NCBI RefSeq assembly: GCF_000420405.1
Contig: NZ_ATUW01000003.1
Coordinates: forward strand, 219,357 to 283,356
Direction of reading: 5' to 3'
DNA length: 64,000 bases
Source of the DNA: Winkia neuii subsp. neuii DSM 8576
GTDB taxonomy: Bacteria; Actinomycetota; Actinomycetes; Actinomycetales; Actinomycetaceae
Shown here: in pieces, positions 34,131-42,618 of the stretch
Numbering within the stretch: the stretch's first letter is position 1
How the letters are laid out: the number at the start of each line of letters is the position of its first letter
Notes under the pieces: generated by a model
Seen by the model: only the letters and a program-made list of their open reading frames with translations
Databases searched by the model: none
What the model was told of the DNA's origin: nothing
Made by a program: the position numbers and the translations under genes

Positions 34131-35087
34131 ATGTCGCAGAAGGCACCTCGCAGGCACTCGCCACAAAAGAGTATGCCCCCTGCCCCCTACAGCGGGATTC
34201 GCAGGGCGCGTTCACCTAGGCGCCCTGCCGCCTCGACACCGCAGCGCAACTCGTCCTCGAAAGTGACCGCCAGGCGAAGCACCTCTAAAACTAGTAGACA
34301 CTCTCGCCCTCATTTTCCCCACCTGCTACCTGCGGCTTGTGCCCTAGCTCTGGTGTGCGGCGCAGCGTTAGCATGGGCTGCAGGCGAGCGCCCTTCTTCT
34401 TCCCCGAAGGCTGCCTCGATAAATCCGCCCACCACTATTTCTAAGTCCGTCCCCCGCCTGGGCGAGGGCGCCCCCAAGCTGAGCCTGTCCGTCGCCTCCC
34501 AGCTTTCAGGCAACACCGTTCCCACCGGCTGGAACGGCACCGCCATCCCCGCTTCTGGAACCGGCAACCACCCCCCGGTGGCGGGCACCTTGGAAGGGCC
34601 GGCGGGCGCGCAGAAGTTCACTTTTAGCGTCGAGGTGGAACAGGGCCTGCCGATTGACAAGAAGGTGGCCGCCGATTCCATTTATCAGATTTTGAACGAC
34701 CCTCGCGGCTGGGGCGAGGGCGGCAAACGGTCTTTCACGCGCACCGATGCCAACCCGCAGTTCCGCATCGTCTTAGGGTCACCAAAGCTCATCGATTCTC
34801 TGTGCGCTCCCCTAGATACCGACGGGGAATACAGTTGTAACAACGGCCCCTACGTCGCCCTTAACGCGAAGCGCTGGACATCCTCGGCGCAGCTCTGGCG
34901 CGACCACAAAAAGAGCGACGACGAGTATCGAATTTACCTAGTTTCACATGAGGTCGGTCACTTTTTGGGCAACGGACACGATTTTGAATGCCGCGACGAC
35001 GGGCTGGCTAAGGTCATGATGCAACAGACCGGAGGGATGGCTGCCAACTGCCAGCCCAACGGCTGGATCAACCCCAACGCCAAGTAA
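34131..35087 (+). CDS. DUF3152 family membrane-anchored putative metalloprotease
   Basis: A 318-residue protein. It has a basic cytoplasmic N-terminus of about 60 residues, one membrane segment (about 64-84, LLPAACALALVCGAALAWAAG), a Ser/Pro-rich spacer, and a C-terminal domain of about 170 residues. That domain has HEVGHFLGNGH, which fits the metzincin zinc motif HExxHxxGxxH, followed by a Met-containing turn (AKVMMQQTGGM) and paired Cys residues. The DUF3152 family is widespread in actinobacteria and has no proven function. The zinc motif suggests an extracellular peptidase. The start at 34131 lacks a ribosome-binding site and is probably leaderless. It lies directly upstream of the iron operon but about 195 bases separate them. 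Confidence 0.88.
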   Translation: MSQKAPRRHSPQKSMPPAPYSGIRRARSPRRPAASTPQRNSSSKVTARRSTSKTSRHSRPHFPHLLPAACALALVCGAALAWAAGERPSSSPKAASINPPTTISKSVPRLGEGAPKLSLSVASQLSGNTVPTGWNGTAIPASGTGNHPPVAGTLEGPAGAQKFTFSVEVEQGLPIDKKVAADSIYQILNDPRGWGEGGKRSFTRTDANPQFRIVLGSPKLIDSLCAPLDTDGEYSCNNGPYVALNAKRWTSSAQLWRDHKKSDDEYRIYLVSHEVGHFLGNGHDFECRDDGLAKVMMQQTGGMAANCQPNGWINPNAK

Positions 35088-35185
35088 TTCCCTTAGGTCC
35101 GCCTAGCCTAATCCGGCTCCAGATTTGCTGTTCTCCCCACTCGCATTTAGGGAAGTTTTTCCTACAACACCACATTTTCGCATTG

Positions 35186-35243
35186 TTGCATTCACGATTT
35201 CATTACGCCTATCATCAAATTTAGATAGCGTTGCCTAACCTTA
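35186..35243 (+). promoter_or_regulatory. Promoter and putative DtxR/IdeR box of the FTR1/P19 iron operon
   Basis: TTGCAT (35186-35191) and TATCAT (35210-35215), 18 bases apart, form a promoter candidate with a 5/6 match at the -10 element. At 35225-35243, over the expected transcription start, lies a DtxR-like 19-mer. One half (TAAGGTTAGGC on the minus strand) is near perfect; the whole site matches about 14 of 19 positions by eye. The first gene starts 40 bases later. Confidence 0.6.
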
Positions 35244-35283
35244 ATGGCGCGCAACTTTTCCTACCACTAAGAGGTGAAGTCCC

Positions 35284-36081
35284 GTGACCCCTACACGGTC
35301 CCTAAAGGCGAGTTCTCGCCCTCTTCTGCTACTACTTTTTATAGCTCTACTGATCTTTTCGCTCACTCCGAACGCATTAGCCGACGAGGGCGGAAAATGG
35401 GGTGCCGTAGCAGAGCGCATCAACACTAACCTCGACCAGGCTCAAAAGGCTTTCGAAAGTGGCAACGTTGAAAAGGCCAAGGAGCACGTGAAGGAGGCCC
35501 GCTACGGCCAGTTCGTGCGCACCGGCTTTGAGACCGAGGTAAACGCAAAGGTTTCGGGTGGGGATGCCTCCCACGCCGACATGGAGTTCGGGGCTCTAGG
35601 GCAGGCGCTCAACAAGGGCGACAAGGCCAAGGTCGCCAAGATTATCGACGGACTCAAATCGCATATTAAAGACAATGCCACCGCACTCGACGGCGGCACC
35701 GTAAAGGCCAAGGACCTGCGCGTTTCCGACGGCAAGTGGGGGCAGGTAGCGCAAACCATGAACGGCATTTTGGACAAAGCTGTTCAAGAATCCAAAAAGG
35801 GCAACGCCGAAGCCGCCAAGGACAAGGTCAACGAGGCCTACTACGGCCACTACGAAACCACCGGCTTTGAAAAGATGACGGGCGCGCGCGTGAACGGGGC
35901 GCGAGTCTCGTCCATCGAATTGGAATTCTCGCTAATCAAAAAGGCAATCTCCGAGAAGAAGACCGACGAGGTTTCCCAGCGCATCGACCAGCTAAAGCCA
36001 CAGTTGATCGAGGATGCCAACAAACTCGACGGCTTCGACGGCTCCGGCAAGTCCACCGGCGGTTCCACCTCAATCTTTTAG
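35284..36081 (+). CDS. Periplasmic iron-binding part of an FTR1 transporter (separate gene)
   Basis: A 265-residue exported protein with a signal peptide (about 14-33, LLLLFIALLIFSLTPNALA). Two tandem homologous helical repeats follow, about 38-135 and 149-250. Each begins GKWGxVA and contains an A(R/Y)YGxxxxTGFE signature (ARYGQFVRTGFE; AYYGHYETTGFE). In FTR1 proteins of the Campylobacter P19-type loci such a domain is fused in front of the permease. Here a TAG stop (36079-36081) separates it from the permease, which continues one frame back. The ligands are probably the acidic and Tyr/His residues of the repeated signature. First gene of the iron operon. Confidence 0.8.
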   Translation: MTPTRSLKASSRPLLLLLFIALLIFSLTPNALADEGGKWGAVAERINTNLDQAQKAFESGNVEKAKEHVKEARYGQFVRTGFETEVNAKVSGGDASHADMEFGALGQALNKGDKAKVAKIIDGLKSHIKDNATALDGGTVKAKDLRVSDGKWGQVAQTMNGILDKAVQESKKGNAEAAKDKVNEAYYGHYETTGFEKMTGARVNGARVSSIELEFSLIKKAISEKKTDEVSQRIDQLKPQLIEDANKLDGFDGSGKSTGGSTSIF

Positions 36082-36092
36082 GTTCCTTCCTG

Positions 36093-36869
36093 GTGATTTT
36101 GCGTGAGGGCATGGAAGCCATCTTGGTGGTTGCTGCGGTAATCGCCTACCTGGTCAAGGCTGGGCACCAGAACAAGACCAAGTATGTTTGGCTGGGCGCG
36201 GGCGTGGCGCTACTCATTTCTATTGGGTTGGCAGCGGCGTTCTCAGAACTTGCCTCCCTAGCTGGCAAGAATCAGGAGCTCCTTGAGGGCCTCACCGCAA
36301 TCGTTGCGGTAGCAATGTTGATCTGGGTGTCAAACTGGATGCTCGGCAAATCCAACCAGAAGGCCTGGGACAAGTTCATCAAGGATAAGACGGACACTTC
36401 CCTAACCCGCGGCTCGCTGGTTTCGCTGGCGTTTGTCGCATTCTTGGCAGTGCTCCGCGAGGGCGCAGAAACCATTCTGTTCTACCAGCCCGTTATCGCT
36501 ATGGCCGGCGACGACATGCACCTGGTGTGGATCGGCCTCGCCGTGGGCGTGGTGTGCCTAGTAATCATTTACGCCCTCATTCGAATCTTCAGTGTGCGCA
36601 TCCCGTTGCGCCCCTTCTTTATTGTGACCTCCATCTTCCTAGCGATCATGGCGTTCACCTTCACCGGCTCGGGCATCAAGGAACTGCAGGAGGCCGATGC
36701 ACTTCCGGCTACTCCGCTTGATGGCTGGCCCACCGTAGACCTCTTGGGGATCTACCCCAGAGTCGAGAACCTTGCAGCGCAAGCTCTAGTTCTCGTGATC
36801 ATTGGCGGTCTGTTCGCGTATGCCTATCTGAAACAGCGGTCTACGCGCGCCCTCGATGAAACCAAATAG
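36093..36869 (+). CDS. FTR1-family iron permease
   Basis: A 258-residue membrane protein with about seven helices. The REGMEA motif (residues 4-9) and the second REGAETILF (near 120) are the paired RExxE iron-binding motifs of FTR1/EfeU permeases; one lies in helix 1 and one in helix 4. The GTG start at 36093 lacks a ribosome-binding site and leaves helix 1 short. Reading the same frame upstream gives LGSFLV, the expected beginning of that helix, but it then runs into the 3' end of the previous gene. The two genes may therefore be one protein joined by a -1 frameshift near 36076-36080, or coupled by re-initiation, or the split may be an assembly error. Confidence 0.85.
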   Translation: MILREGMEAILVVAAVIAYLVKAGHQNKTKYVWLGAGVALLISIGLAAAFSELASLAGKNQELLEGLTAIVAVAMLIWVSNWMLGKSNQKAWDKFIKDKTDTSLTRGSLVSLAFVAFLAVLREGAETILFYQPVIAMAGDDMHLVWIGLAVGVVCLVIIYALIRIFSVRIPLRPFFIVTSIFLAIMAFTFTGSGIKELQEADALPATPLDGWPTVDLLGIYPRVENLAAQALVLVIIGGLFAYAYLKQRSTRALDETK

Positions 36870-36897
36870 TTACCGTCTCACAACTATGGAGATATAA

Positions 36898-37548
36898 ATG
36901 AAAACCTCTCTGAAGCGCCTGACTGCGCTGGTGGCGGGGCTTGCCCTGGCGGGCTCCATGACCGCTTGCTCGGCAGGTCACGACAAGGGTGCCGATTCCG
37001 CAAAGGATACCTCTACCTCGCAGAAGGCCGACGACAAGTCGGACGAAGGTAAGGATGACGGCGGCGACGCAGGCTTCAAGGAAGAACCTATTGGTGAGGA
37101 CGTCTACCAGGGTCCGATCAAGATTTCGGCTGTGTACTTCCAGCCGGTCGAGATGGAACCCAAGATGGGCGTTTCCGCAGCTGAAGCTTCCATGCACCTC
37201 GAAGCTGACATCGCCGCAGTCAAAGACAACAAGCTGGGTTACGGCGCCGGCGACTTCATTCCTGGCCTAACCGTCAAGTACGAAATCCTAGGCAAGGATG
37301 GCAACAAGGTCCAAGACGGCACCTTCATGCCGATGAACGCCTCCGACGGCCCCCACTACGGGCTGAACCTGCCCAAGCTGGAAGCCGGCGACTACACTCT
37401 GCGGGTAACCGTGGAATCGCCCGAAAAGAACGGCTGGATGCTGCACACCGACAAGGAAACTGGCGTTCCTGGCAGGTTCTGGACCAAGCCGATCGTGGCT
37501 GAGTTCAAGAACTGGCACTGGGATCCGTCCAGCTCCCCGTGGTGGTAA
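36898..37548 (+). CDS. P19/Tp34-family iron-binding lipoprotein
   Basis: A 216-residue lipoprotein: the signal ends at a lipobox (GSMTAC, Cys about 22), followed by a charged disordered linker (about 25-65). The P19 domain has the conserved metal-site residues in MEPKMG, SMHLEADI, FMPMNASDGPHYGL and WHWDPSSSPWW. P19 proteins bind copper and iron and deliver iron to the FTR1 permease. It directly follows the permease (28 bases) with GGAGA before ATG 36898. This gene order equals Campylobacter p19 loci and actinobacterial relatives. Confidence 0.92.
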   Translation: MKTSLKRLTALVAGLALAGSMTACSAGHDKGADSAKDTSTSQKADDKSDEGKDDGGDAGFKEEPIGEDVYQGPIKISAVYFQPVEMEPKMGVSAAEASMHLEADIAAVKDNKLGYGAGDFIPGLTVKYEILGKDGNKVQDGTFMPMNASDGPHYGLNLPKLEAGDYTLRVTVESPEKNGWMLHTDKETGVPGRFWTKPIVAEFKNWHWDPSSSPWW

Positions 37549-37573
37549 ATCGATCTGAGTAGAAGGAGACACA

Positions 37574-38872
37574 GTGCTCGCACAGTTAGTTCAAGTAGTT
37601 GCTTCGCTGCTACTAGTAGCCCTAACCCTAGGAGCACTGTCCCCTGCTCTGTCACTTGCTGGTGGTGGGGACCCGGCCCGTCCGGGTTCCCACCCCGTCT
37701 TGTGGGCAACTGTTGTGGGAGCGTTGGCGGGCCTCGCAATGATCATCGTCCACTTGTATTCGATTGTTCGTTTTGACCGCCAACATTTAACTCTTACTAC
37801 CCTCGAGCCGACCATCGCCCTGGGCGTTGCAACACTGGTGTTGTTGTGGCTCGGCGGGCTAAAAACTTTGCGGGCCCTTCCGCTTTCCCCCACCGACCGA
37901 CCCGTGGGACGCACCCTGGCCGTGGCGGCGCGCCTTTGCGGAGCCGGCTGGATTGCACTCACGGTGTTCCGCGCCAGCCAACAGGTGTACATGCAGGCAC
38001 GCACGTTAGTGCCCGTAGGGGCAACCTTCTTTTCCACCCCCACCTTCTTGAACCTGTTGGGCTACGTGTTTGCCCTCGCGTTCGTACTGGTGGCGGGCTT
38101 AGCGGTAGCTAAAATGTGCCGCATCCGCCCAACCTACGCCCTCCCCTTAGCCACCGCGCTCATGCTATTGGTAAGCGCCTCCCACGTCTTCTTACTGCTA
38201 CGCCTGCTGTACGCAATCCGCGCCATCTACCTGGTGCCCGCGGGCGTTTCCGTTCTGACCTTCCTGGTGAACAACGAACCACTTTTGACCTTCGGTGGAA
38301 TAATTATTGTTTTCAGTGCCGCCCTGCTGCTTTTGTTCCGAGGGCGAAGCCTGAAGGTTGCGGGCCCCAACCCGGCCGCAAAACGACTTGTAAAAGCGCG
38401 GGCGAGGGGTATGCGCCGCACCGGCAGGGTCGGCCTCGTCTGTGTCTTCCTTTCTGTGGCCGTACTTACGGTTGGCTCGCACTTTGCAAACGGCGAGATT
38501 CAGCTTTCCCCACCCGAAGAATTCCAAAACGCGGGTAACAATGTGGCGATTTCGCTCAGCCAAATTAACGACGGGCACCTGCACCGCTTCGAATATCCCA
38601 CTAAGGACGGTACAAAGGTCCGCTTCATCGTCATCAAGAAGGCCGGCAGTGCCTATGGCGTGGGGCTGGATGCCTGCGACATTTGCGGGGCTTCCGGCTA
38701 CTACGAAAAGGATGGGCACGTTATTTGTAAGCTCTGCGAGGTCGCCATGAACATCGCGACCATCGGTTTCAAGGGCGGGTGCAACCCCATCCCACTGGAG
38801 TATTCAGTTTCCGGCGGGAAACTGACCGTACCGAAGGCTGCCCTCGAGAATTCGGCCAAGATTTTCAAGTAA
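37574..38872 (+). CDS. DUF2318 membrane protein with CxxC pairs (Fe-S-containing)
   Basis: A 432-residue membrane protein with about eight N-terminal helices (to about residue 300) and an outer C-terminal DUF2318 domain. That domain contains two CxxC pairs, DACDICG and CKLCE, and a third Cys in GGCNPIPL. A constant member of P19/FTR1 iron loci, it is thought to carry metal or a redox centre and may supply electrons for ferric reduction; this role is not proven. GTG 37574 has AAGGAG five bases upstream. The next gene follows after nine bases. Confidence 0.88.
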   Translation: MLAQLVQVVASLLLVALTLGALSPALSLAGGGDPARPGSHPVLWATVVGALAGLAMIIVHLYSIVRFDRQHLTLTTLEPTIALGVATLVLLWLGGLKTLRALPLSPTDRPVGRTLAVAARLCGAGWIALTVFRASQQVYMQARTLVPVGATFFSTPTFLNLLGYVFALAFVLVAGLAVAKMCRIRPTYALPLATALMLLVSASHVFLLLRLLYAIRAIYLVPAGVSVLTFLVNNEPLLTFGGIIIVFSAALLLLFRGRSLKVAGPNPAAKRLVKARARGMRRTGRVGLVCVFLSVAVLTVGSHFANGEIQLSPPEEFQNAGNNVAISLSQINDGHLHRFEYPTKDGTKVRFIVIKKAGSAYGVGLDACDICGASGYYEKDGHVICKLCEVAMNIATIGFKGGCNPIPLEYSVSGGKLTVPKAALENSAKIFK

Positions 38873-38881
38873 GGCGGAGTT

Positions 38882-40156
38882 ATGTTTTTGCGAATGATAA
38901 GAGGGGCCCTGTTCCGCCAGCGCGGACGAAGGCTCATGATTATGGCCACCGTGGCGCTCGGCGCTTCAGTGGCAACGGCAATGCTGTCTGTAATGTTTGG
39001 CGTTGGCGACAAGGTGTCGCAGGAACTTAAAGCCTACGGGGCCAATATTGTGGTGCGGCCTAAAGGAGCCGCGGTTATCCAAGACCTGTACAACTTCAAA
39101 CAGGAACAAAAGCAACAATCCTATTTACAAGAATCGTCGCTAGGCCACATCAAAACCATCTTCTGGACGTACAACATTTTAGACTTCGCGCCCCTGCTAG
39201 ATGCGGACGCACAGGTGCAAGGCAAGAACGTTAGGGTCGTGGGTACCTGGTTCAACAAACATATGGATCTGCCCTCTGGCGAAAAGTTTGACACCGGCCT
39301 GCAGCATCTGCGCGGCTGGTGGAAACTGAGCGGTTCCTGGCCCAAATCCGGCGACAACGCCGGCGCAATCGTGGGTGCCAAGGTGGCTGCGGCCGAGGGC
39401 ATTAAAGTTGGCGATTTTCTAACCGTCACCAAAGATGGGCACACAGCCAAAGTCCAAACTCGTGCAATAGTAAAGACCGGCGGCGAAGAAGACCAACAGG
39501 TCTACACCGATATTTCGGTTGCCCAAGGCTTGCTGCAAAAACCCGGGGCTGTGGGACAGGTGGAAGTTTCCGCCCTCACCACCCCCGACAACGAGTTGGC
39601 GAAGAAGGCGGCAAAGGACCCCAAGTCCCTTTCCATTTCCGAAAAGGAAACCTGGTACTGCACCGCCTACGTGTCCTCTATCGCCTACCAGATTGAAGAA
39701 GCAATCCCCGATTCGGTTGCCCGCCCGGTGCGAGCGGTAGCCCAATCCGAGGGCATCATTTTGGAAAAGACCCAGCTGCTCATGGTGCTTGTAACCATTC
39801 TTTCCATGGCGGGTTCTGCCCTCGCGATCGCCAACTTGGTAACCGCAAACGTAATGGAGCGGGCCCGCGAGATTGGTCTGCTCAAAGCATTAGGCGCACG
39901 CGACCGGGCCGTAGTTGGCCTCCTGCTCACCGAGATCGTACTCATAGGCCTTATAGGCGGAGTTGGCGGCTACGTTGCCGGCATCGGACTGGCCCAACTG
40001 ATCGGCCATCTGGTGTTCGGATCTGCAATCACAGTAATCCCGGCGGTGGCCGGAATCGTTGCCGCGCTGGTGCTGCTAGTAGTTGTGGGCGGGTCCATTC
40101 CGGCAATGCGTTTCCTCTTGAAGCTACGCCCCACAGAAGTGCTCCACGGAAGGTAA
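38882..40156 (+). CDS. FtsX/MacB-type ABC permease (iron operon, first)
   Basis: A 424-residue permease with one N-terminal helix (about 19-40), a large outer domain (about 45-290) and three C-terminal helices (about 295-410), the MacB/FtsX topology. The motif ERAREIGLLKALGARDRAVVGLLLTE is the usual coupling region to the ATPase. It pairs with the next gene. In P19 loci these transporters assist FTR1-mediated iron import in an unknown way and may act as mechanotransmitters rather than classical pumps. ATG 38882 has a GGCGGAG sequence upstream. Confidence 0.9.
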   Translation: MFLRMIRGALFRQRGRRLMIMATVALGASVATAMLSVMFGVGDKVSQELKAYGANIVVRPKGAAVIQDLYNFKQEQKQQSYLQESSLGHIKTIFWTYNILDFAPLLDADAQVQGKNVRVVGTWFNKHMDLPSGEKFDTGLQHLRGWWKLSGSWPKSGDNAGAIVGAKVAAAEGIKVGDFLTVTKDGHTAKVQTRAIVKTGGEEDQQVYTDISVAQGLLQKPGAVGQVEVSALTTPDNELAKKAAKDPKSLSISEKETWYCTAYVSSIAYQIEEAIPDSVARPVRAVAQSEGIILEKTQLLMVLVTILSMAGSALAIANLVTANVMERAREIGLLKALGARDRAVVGLLLTEIVLIGLIGGVGGYVAGIGLAQLIGHLVFGSAITVIPAVAGIVAALVLLVVVGGSIPAMRFLLKLRPTEVLHGR

Positions 40157-40159
40157 ATC

Positions 40160-41362
40160 GTGAATAAACGGACAATGTTCCTGCGCATGGTTATGGCCTC
40201 TATTTTGCGCCGGCGCTCGCGCGTGCTGGTAGCTATGGCGGCTGTAGCGATTGGGGCCACTACGCTTTCTGCACTAGCCACTATTGCGGTGGATGTGCCG
40301 CGGCAGATGGCCCGCGAAATGCGCTCTTACGGCGCCAACATGGTGGTTTTGCCCAACGGCGAGGGGAAGACTTTGGATACCAAGGTAGTGCCCGAAGTCT
40401 CGAAGCAAATCCCCTCCGGTTCCCTAGTGGGGGCCGTCGGCTACGAATACCAGCCCATAACGATCAACGATCTGCCCTACGTTTCCGTGGGCGCGGACCT
40501 GGCGGCAGTGCGCAAGCTCTCTCCCTTCTGGTATGTGGACGGGGCCTGGCCAAAACGCGAGGGGTCAGTGCTGCTGGGAAAGCAGATCGCCAACGCCACC
40601 GACGCGAAAGTTGGCTCGCAGATTGAGCTGACCCGGCTGGTTGAGAAGCAGAATTCGGCCTCGCCCGTGCAAAAGGACGGCCAAATTGATTATTCGCAAT
40701 CTGCCCCCGGAGCGGGAGCCAAGACCCAAAAGCTGACGGTAAAAGTTGCCGGCATTGTAGAAACGGGCGGCCCCGAGGACGGTTTCGTCTACATGTTCCC
40801 GCCCGACATGCAAAAGCTCACCGGCCACCCCTTCGCCCTGACCGTGGCCGAATTCTCGGTGGCTGCCTCCTCAGACACGTTGCAGTCTTTGGCCAACTCG
40901 ATTTCGAAGAACGATTCCTACACCGCCACCCCGGTGGCGCGCCTGGCCCATTCAGACGCCTCGGTGCTAGATATGCTGCGTTCACTGATGGCCATCATCA
41001 CGGTTATTGTCTTGGCGCTCATCATGATCGGCGTCTCCACCACGATGATGGCCGTTGTTACCGAGCGTCGCAACGAAATCGGCCTACGGAAGGCTCTGGG
41101 AGCCGAAGACCGCTCGATCGTAACCGAATTCCTGGGCGAGGGCGTGGTCCTGGGCCTCGTGGGAGGCGTAGTTGGGGCCGGGCTCGGCTTTGGCCTGGCT
41201 CAGGTGATCTCGCTAAACGTTTTCCACCGCACCGTGGCCCTGCACTTTTCTGTAATAGCTGCAACTATTGTGGTAGCCGTCCTCGTGTCCACGCTGGCTA
41301 GCGCTATCCCAGTGCGCAGGGCAGTTGAAGTTGATCCCGCCCTAGTGCTGCGCGGAGAGTAA
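40160..41362 (+). CDS. FtsX/MacB-type ABC permease (iron operon, second)
   Basis: A 400-residue paralogue of the preceding permease, with the same topology: one N-terminal helix (about 20-42), an outer domain, and three C-terminal helices. The ATPase-coupling motif is TERRNEIGLRKALGAEDRSIV. GTG 40160 follows the previous stop by three bases, with GGAAGG upstream. The two permeases probably form a heterodimer on the ATPase encoded next. Such tandem duplicates are typical for P19-type iron loci. Confidence 0.9.
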   Translation: MNKRTMFLRMVMASILRRRSRVLVAMAAVAIGATTLSALATIAVDVPRQMAREMRSYGANMVVLPNGEGKTLDTKVVPEVSKQIPSGSLVGAVGYEYQPITINDLPYVSVGADLAAVRKLSPFWYVDGAWPKREGSVLLGKQIANATDAKVGSQIELTRLVEKQNSASPVQKDGQIDYSQSAPGAGAKTQKLTVKVAGIVETGGPEDGFVYMFPPDMQKLTGHPFALTVAEFSVAASSDTLQSLANSISKNDSYTATPVARLAHSDASVLDMLRSLMAIITVIVLALIMIGVSTTMMAVVTERRNEIGLRKALGAEDRSIVTEFLGEGVVLGLVGGVVGAGLGFGLAQVISLNVFHRTVALHFSVIAATIVVAVLVSTLASAIPVRRAVEVDPALVLRGE

Positions 41363-41371
41363 GGAGTAAAA

Positions 41372-42097
41372 GTGAGTGAGAATACCCTCTTGCAGTTGCA
41401 AGGCGTATCAAAGATTTACGGGGAGCTGCACGCCCTCGACAACGTGGATCTGCAGGTGCAGACCGGGGAGTGGCTTTCCATCGTGGGCCCGTCTGGGTCC
41501 GGCAAGACCACCATGATGAACATCATTGGGTGCATGGATACGGCCACTAAGGGGCAGGTGCATTTGGATGGCCACGACATTTCGAAGGCCACCAAACACG
41601 ATCTGACTCAGCTGCGGCGCGAAACTATTGGTCTTATTTTTCAGCAGTTTCACCTGATCCCCCACCTGACTGCGCTCGAGAACGTGATGGTGGCCCAGTA
41701 CTACCACTCCCTGCCTGACGAAAAGGAGGCTCTGGCAGCCTTGGACCGGGTGGGGCTGGCGGAGCGTGCCGGGCACTTGCCCTCGCAGCTTTCCGGTGGC
41801 GAGCAGCAGCGCGTATGCGTGGCCCGGGCGCTCATTAACTACCCGAAGCTGGTGCTTGCAGACGAGCCGACTGGCAACCTCGACGAGAAAAATGAACGGA
41901 TCGTGCTGGATATTTTCAAGCAGTTGCATGCAGATGGCACCACTTTGATCGTGGTAACACACGACACTACGGTGGCCAGCCAGGGGATGCGCGAGATTCG
42001 CCTGGACCACGGCAGGGTTGTTGGCGAGAGCCACCACAAGATGGGCGAAGGTTTTGACCGCACGGGCATCGGTTCTATTTTGAAAGAGGCAAAATGA
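41372..42097 (+). CDS. ABC transporter ATP-binding protein (MacB/LolD type)
   Basis: A 241-residue nucleotide-binding subunit. Walker A is GPSGSGKTT (about residue 38), the signature LSGGEQQR, Walker B LVLADEPTGNLD, and the switch His in VVTHD. The sequence type is LolD/MacB, matching the two FtsX-type permeases before it. GTG 41372 has AAGGAG five bases upstream. The stop overlaps the start of the FMN-binding lipoprotein gene (ATGA). Confidence 0.95.
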   Translation: MSENTLLQLQGVSKIYGELHALDNVDLQVQTGEWLSIVGPSGSGKTTMMNIIGCMDTATKGQVHLDGHDISKATKHDLTQLRRETIGLIFQQFHLIPHLTALENVMVAQYYHSLPDEKEALAALDRVGLAERAGHLPSQLSGGEQQRVCVARALINYPKLVLADEPTGNLDEKNERIVLDIFKQLHADGTTLIVVTHDTTVASQGMREIRLDHGRVVGESHHKMGEGFDRTGIGSILKEAK

Positions 42098-42618
42098 GCG
42101 CAACAGGCGCGACCAGGGCACTTCAGTTAGCAGCTTTAGGGGCAGTGGGGGCGGCAATTTTGAGTGCGTGCACTCCCCCGCAGTTGGTGGACATGTCTAA
42201 GCCTCTAAAGGATGGCACCTACGAGGGTGCTTCGAACCCCGATGAGCAGGGTGCTGTGGGTACCGTGCAAATTACGGTTTCCGGGGGCAAGATCACGGAT
42301 GCTAAGTACCAGACCAAGACTTCTGACGGCCATGTCAAAGACAAGGATTACGGAAAGACCCGTGGGGGCGAAGTAGGTAATCAGGAATACTATGAGCGCG
42401 CTCAGGCGGTGGTGCGTTCCTACGACCAGTATGCCAAGAAGTTGACCCAGGTGGGCGACCCCACCAAGGTGGATGTTATTTCTGGAGCCACCGTAGCTCA
42501 CTCGCAGTTCTTGCAGGCCGCCGTGCGCGCTATCTACAAGTCGCAGGGTGTAAAGGACACGGGTGCTGTCGACAGCATAGACGTGCCTTCGCTGAAGTTG
42601 GATGACAAAGACTACTAG
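42094..42618 (+). CDS. FMN-binding domain lipoprotein (ApbE substrate)
   Basis: A 174-residue exported lipoprotein with lipobox LSAC (Cys about 27). The FMN-binding domain carries the flavinylation motif DVISGATVAHSQ; the Thr of SGAT is the residue to which ApbE attaches FMN. The protein is probably an outer-face electron carrier. Placed between the ABC ATPase and apbE in a ferric-uptake operon, it may feed electrons for reduction of ferric iron; this is inference. The start overlaps the preceding stop (ATGA) and its end overlaps the apbE start. Confidence 0.9.
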   Translation: MSATGATRALQLAALGAVGAAILSACTPPQLVDMSKPLKDGTYEGASNPDEQGAVGTVQITVSGGKITDAKYQTKTSDGHVKDKDYGKTRGGEVGNQEYYERAQAVVRSYDQYAKKLTQVGDPTKVDVISGATVAHSQFLQAAVRAIYKSQGVKDTGAVDSIDVPSLKLDDKDY

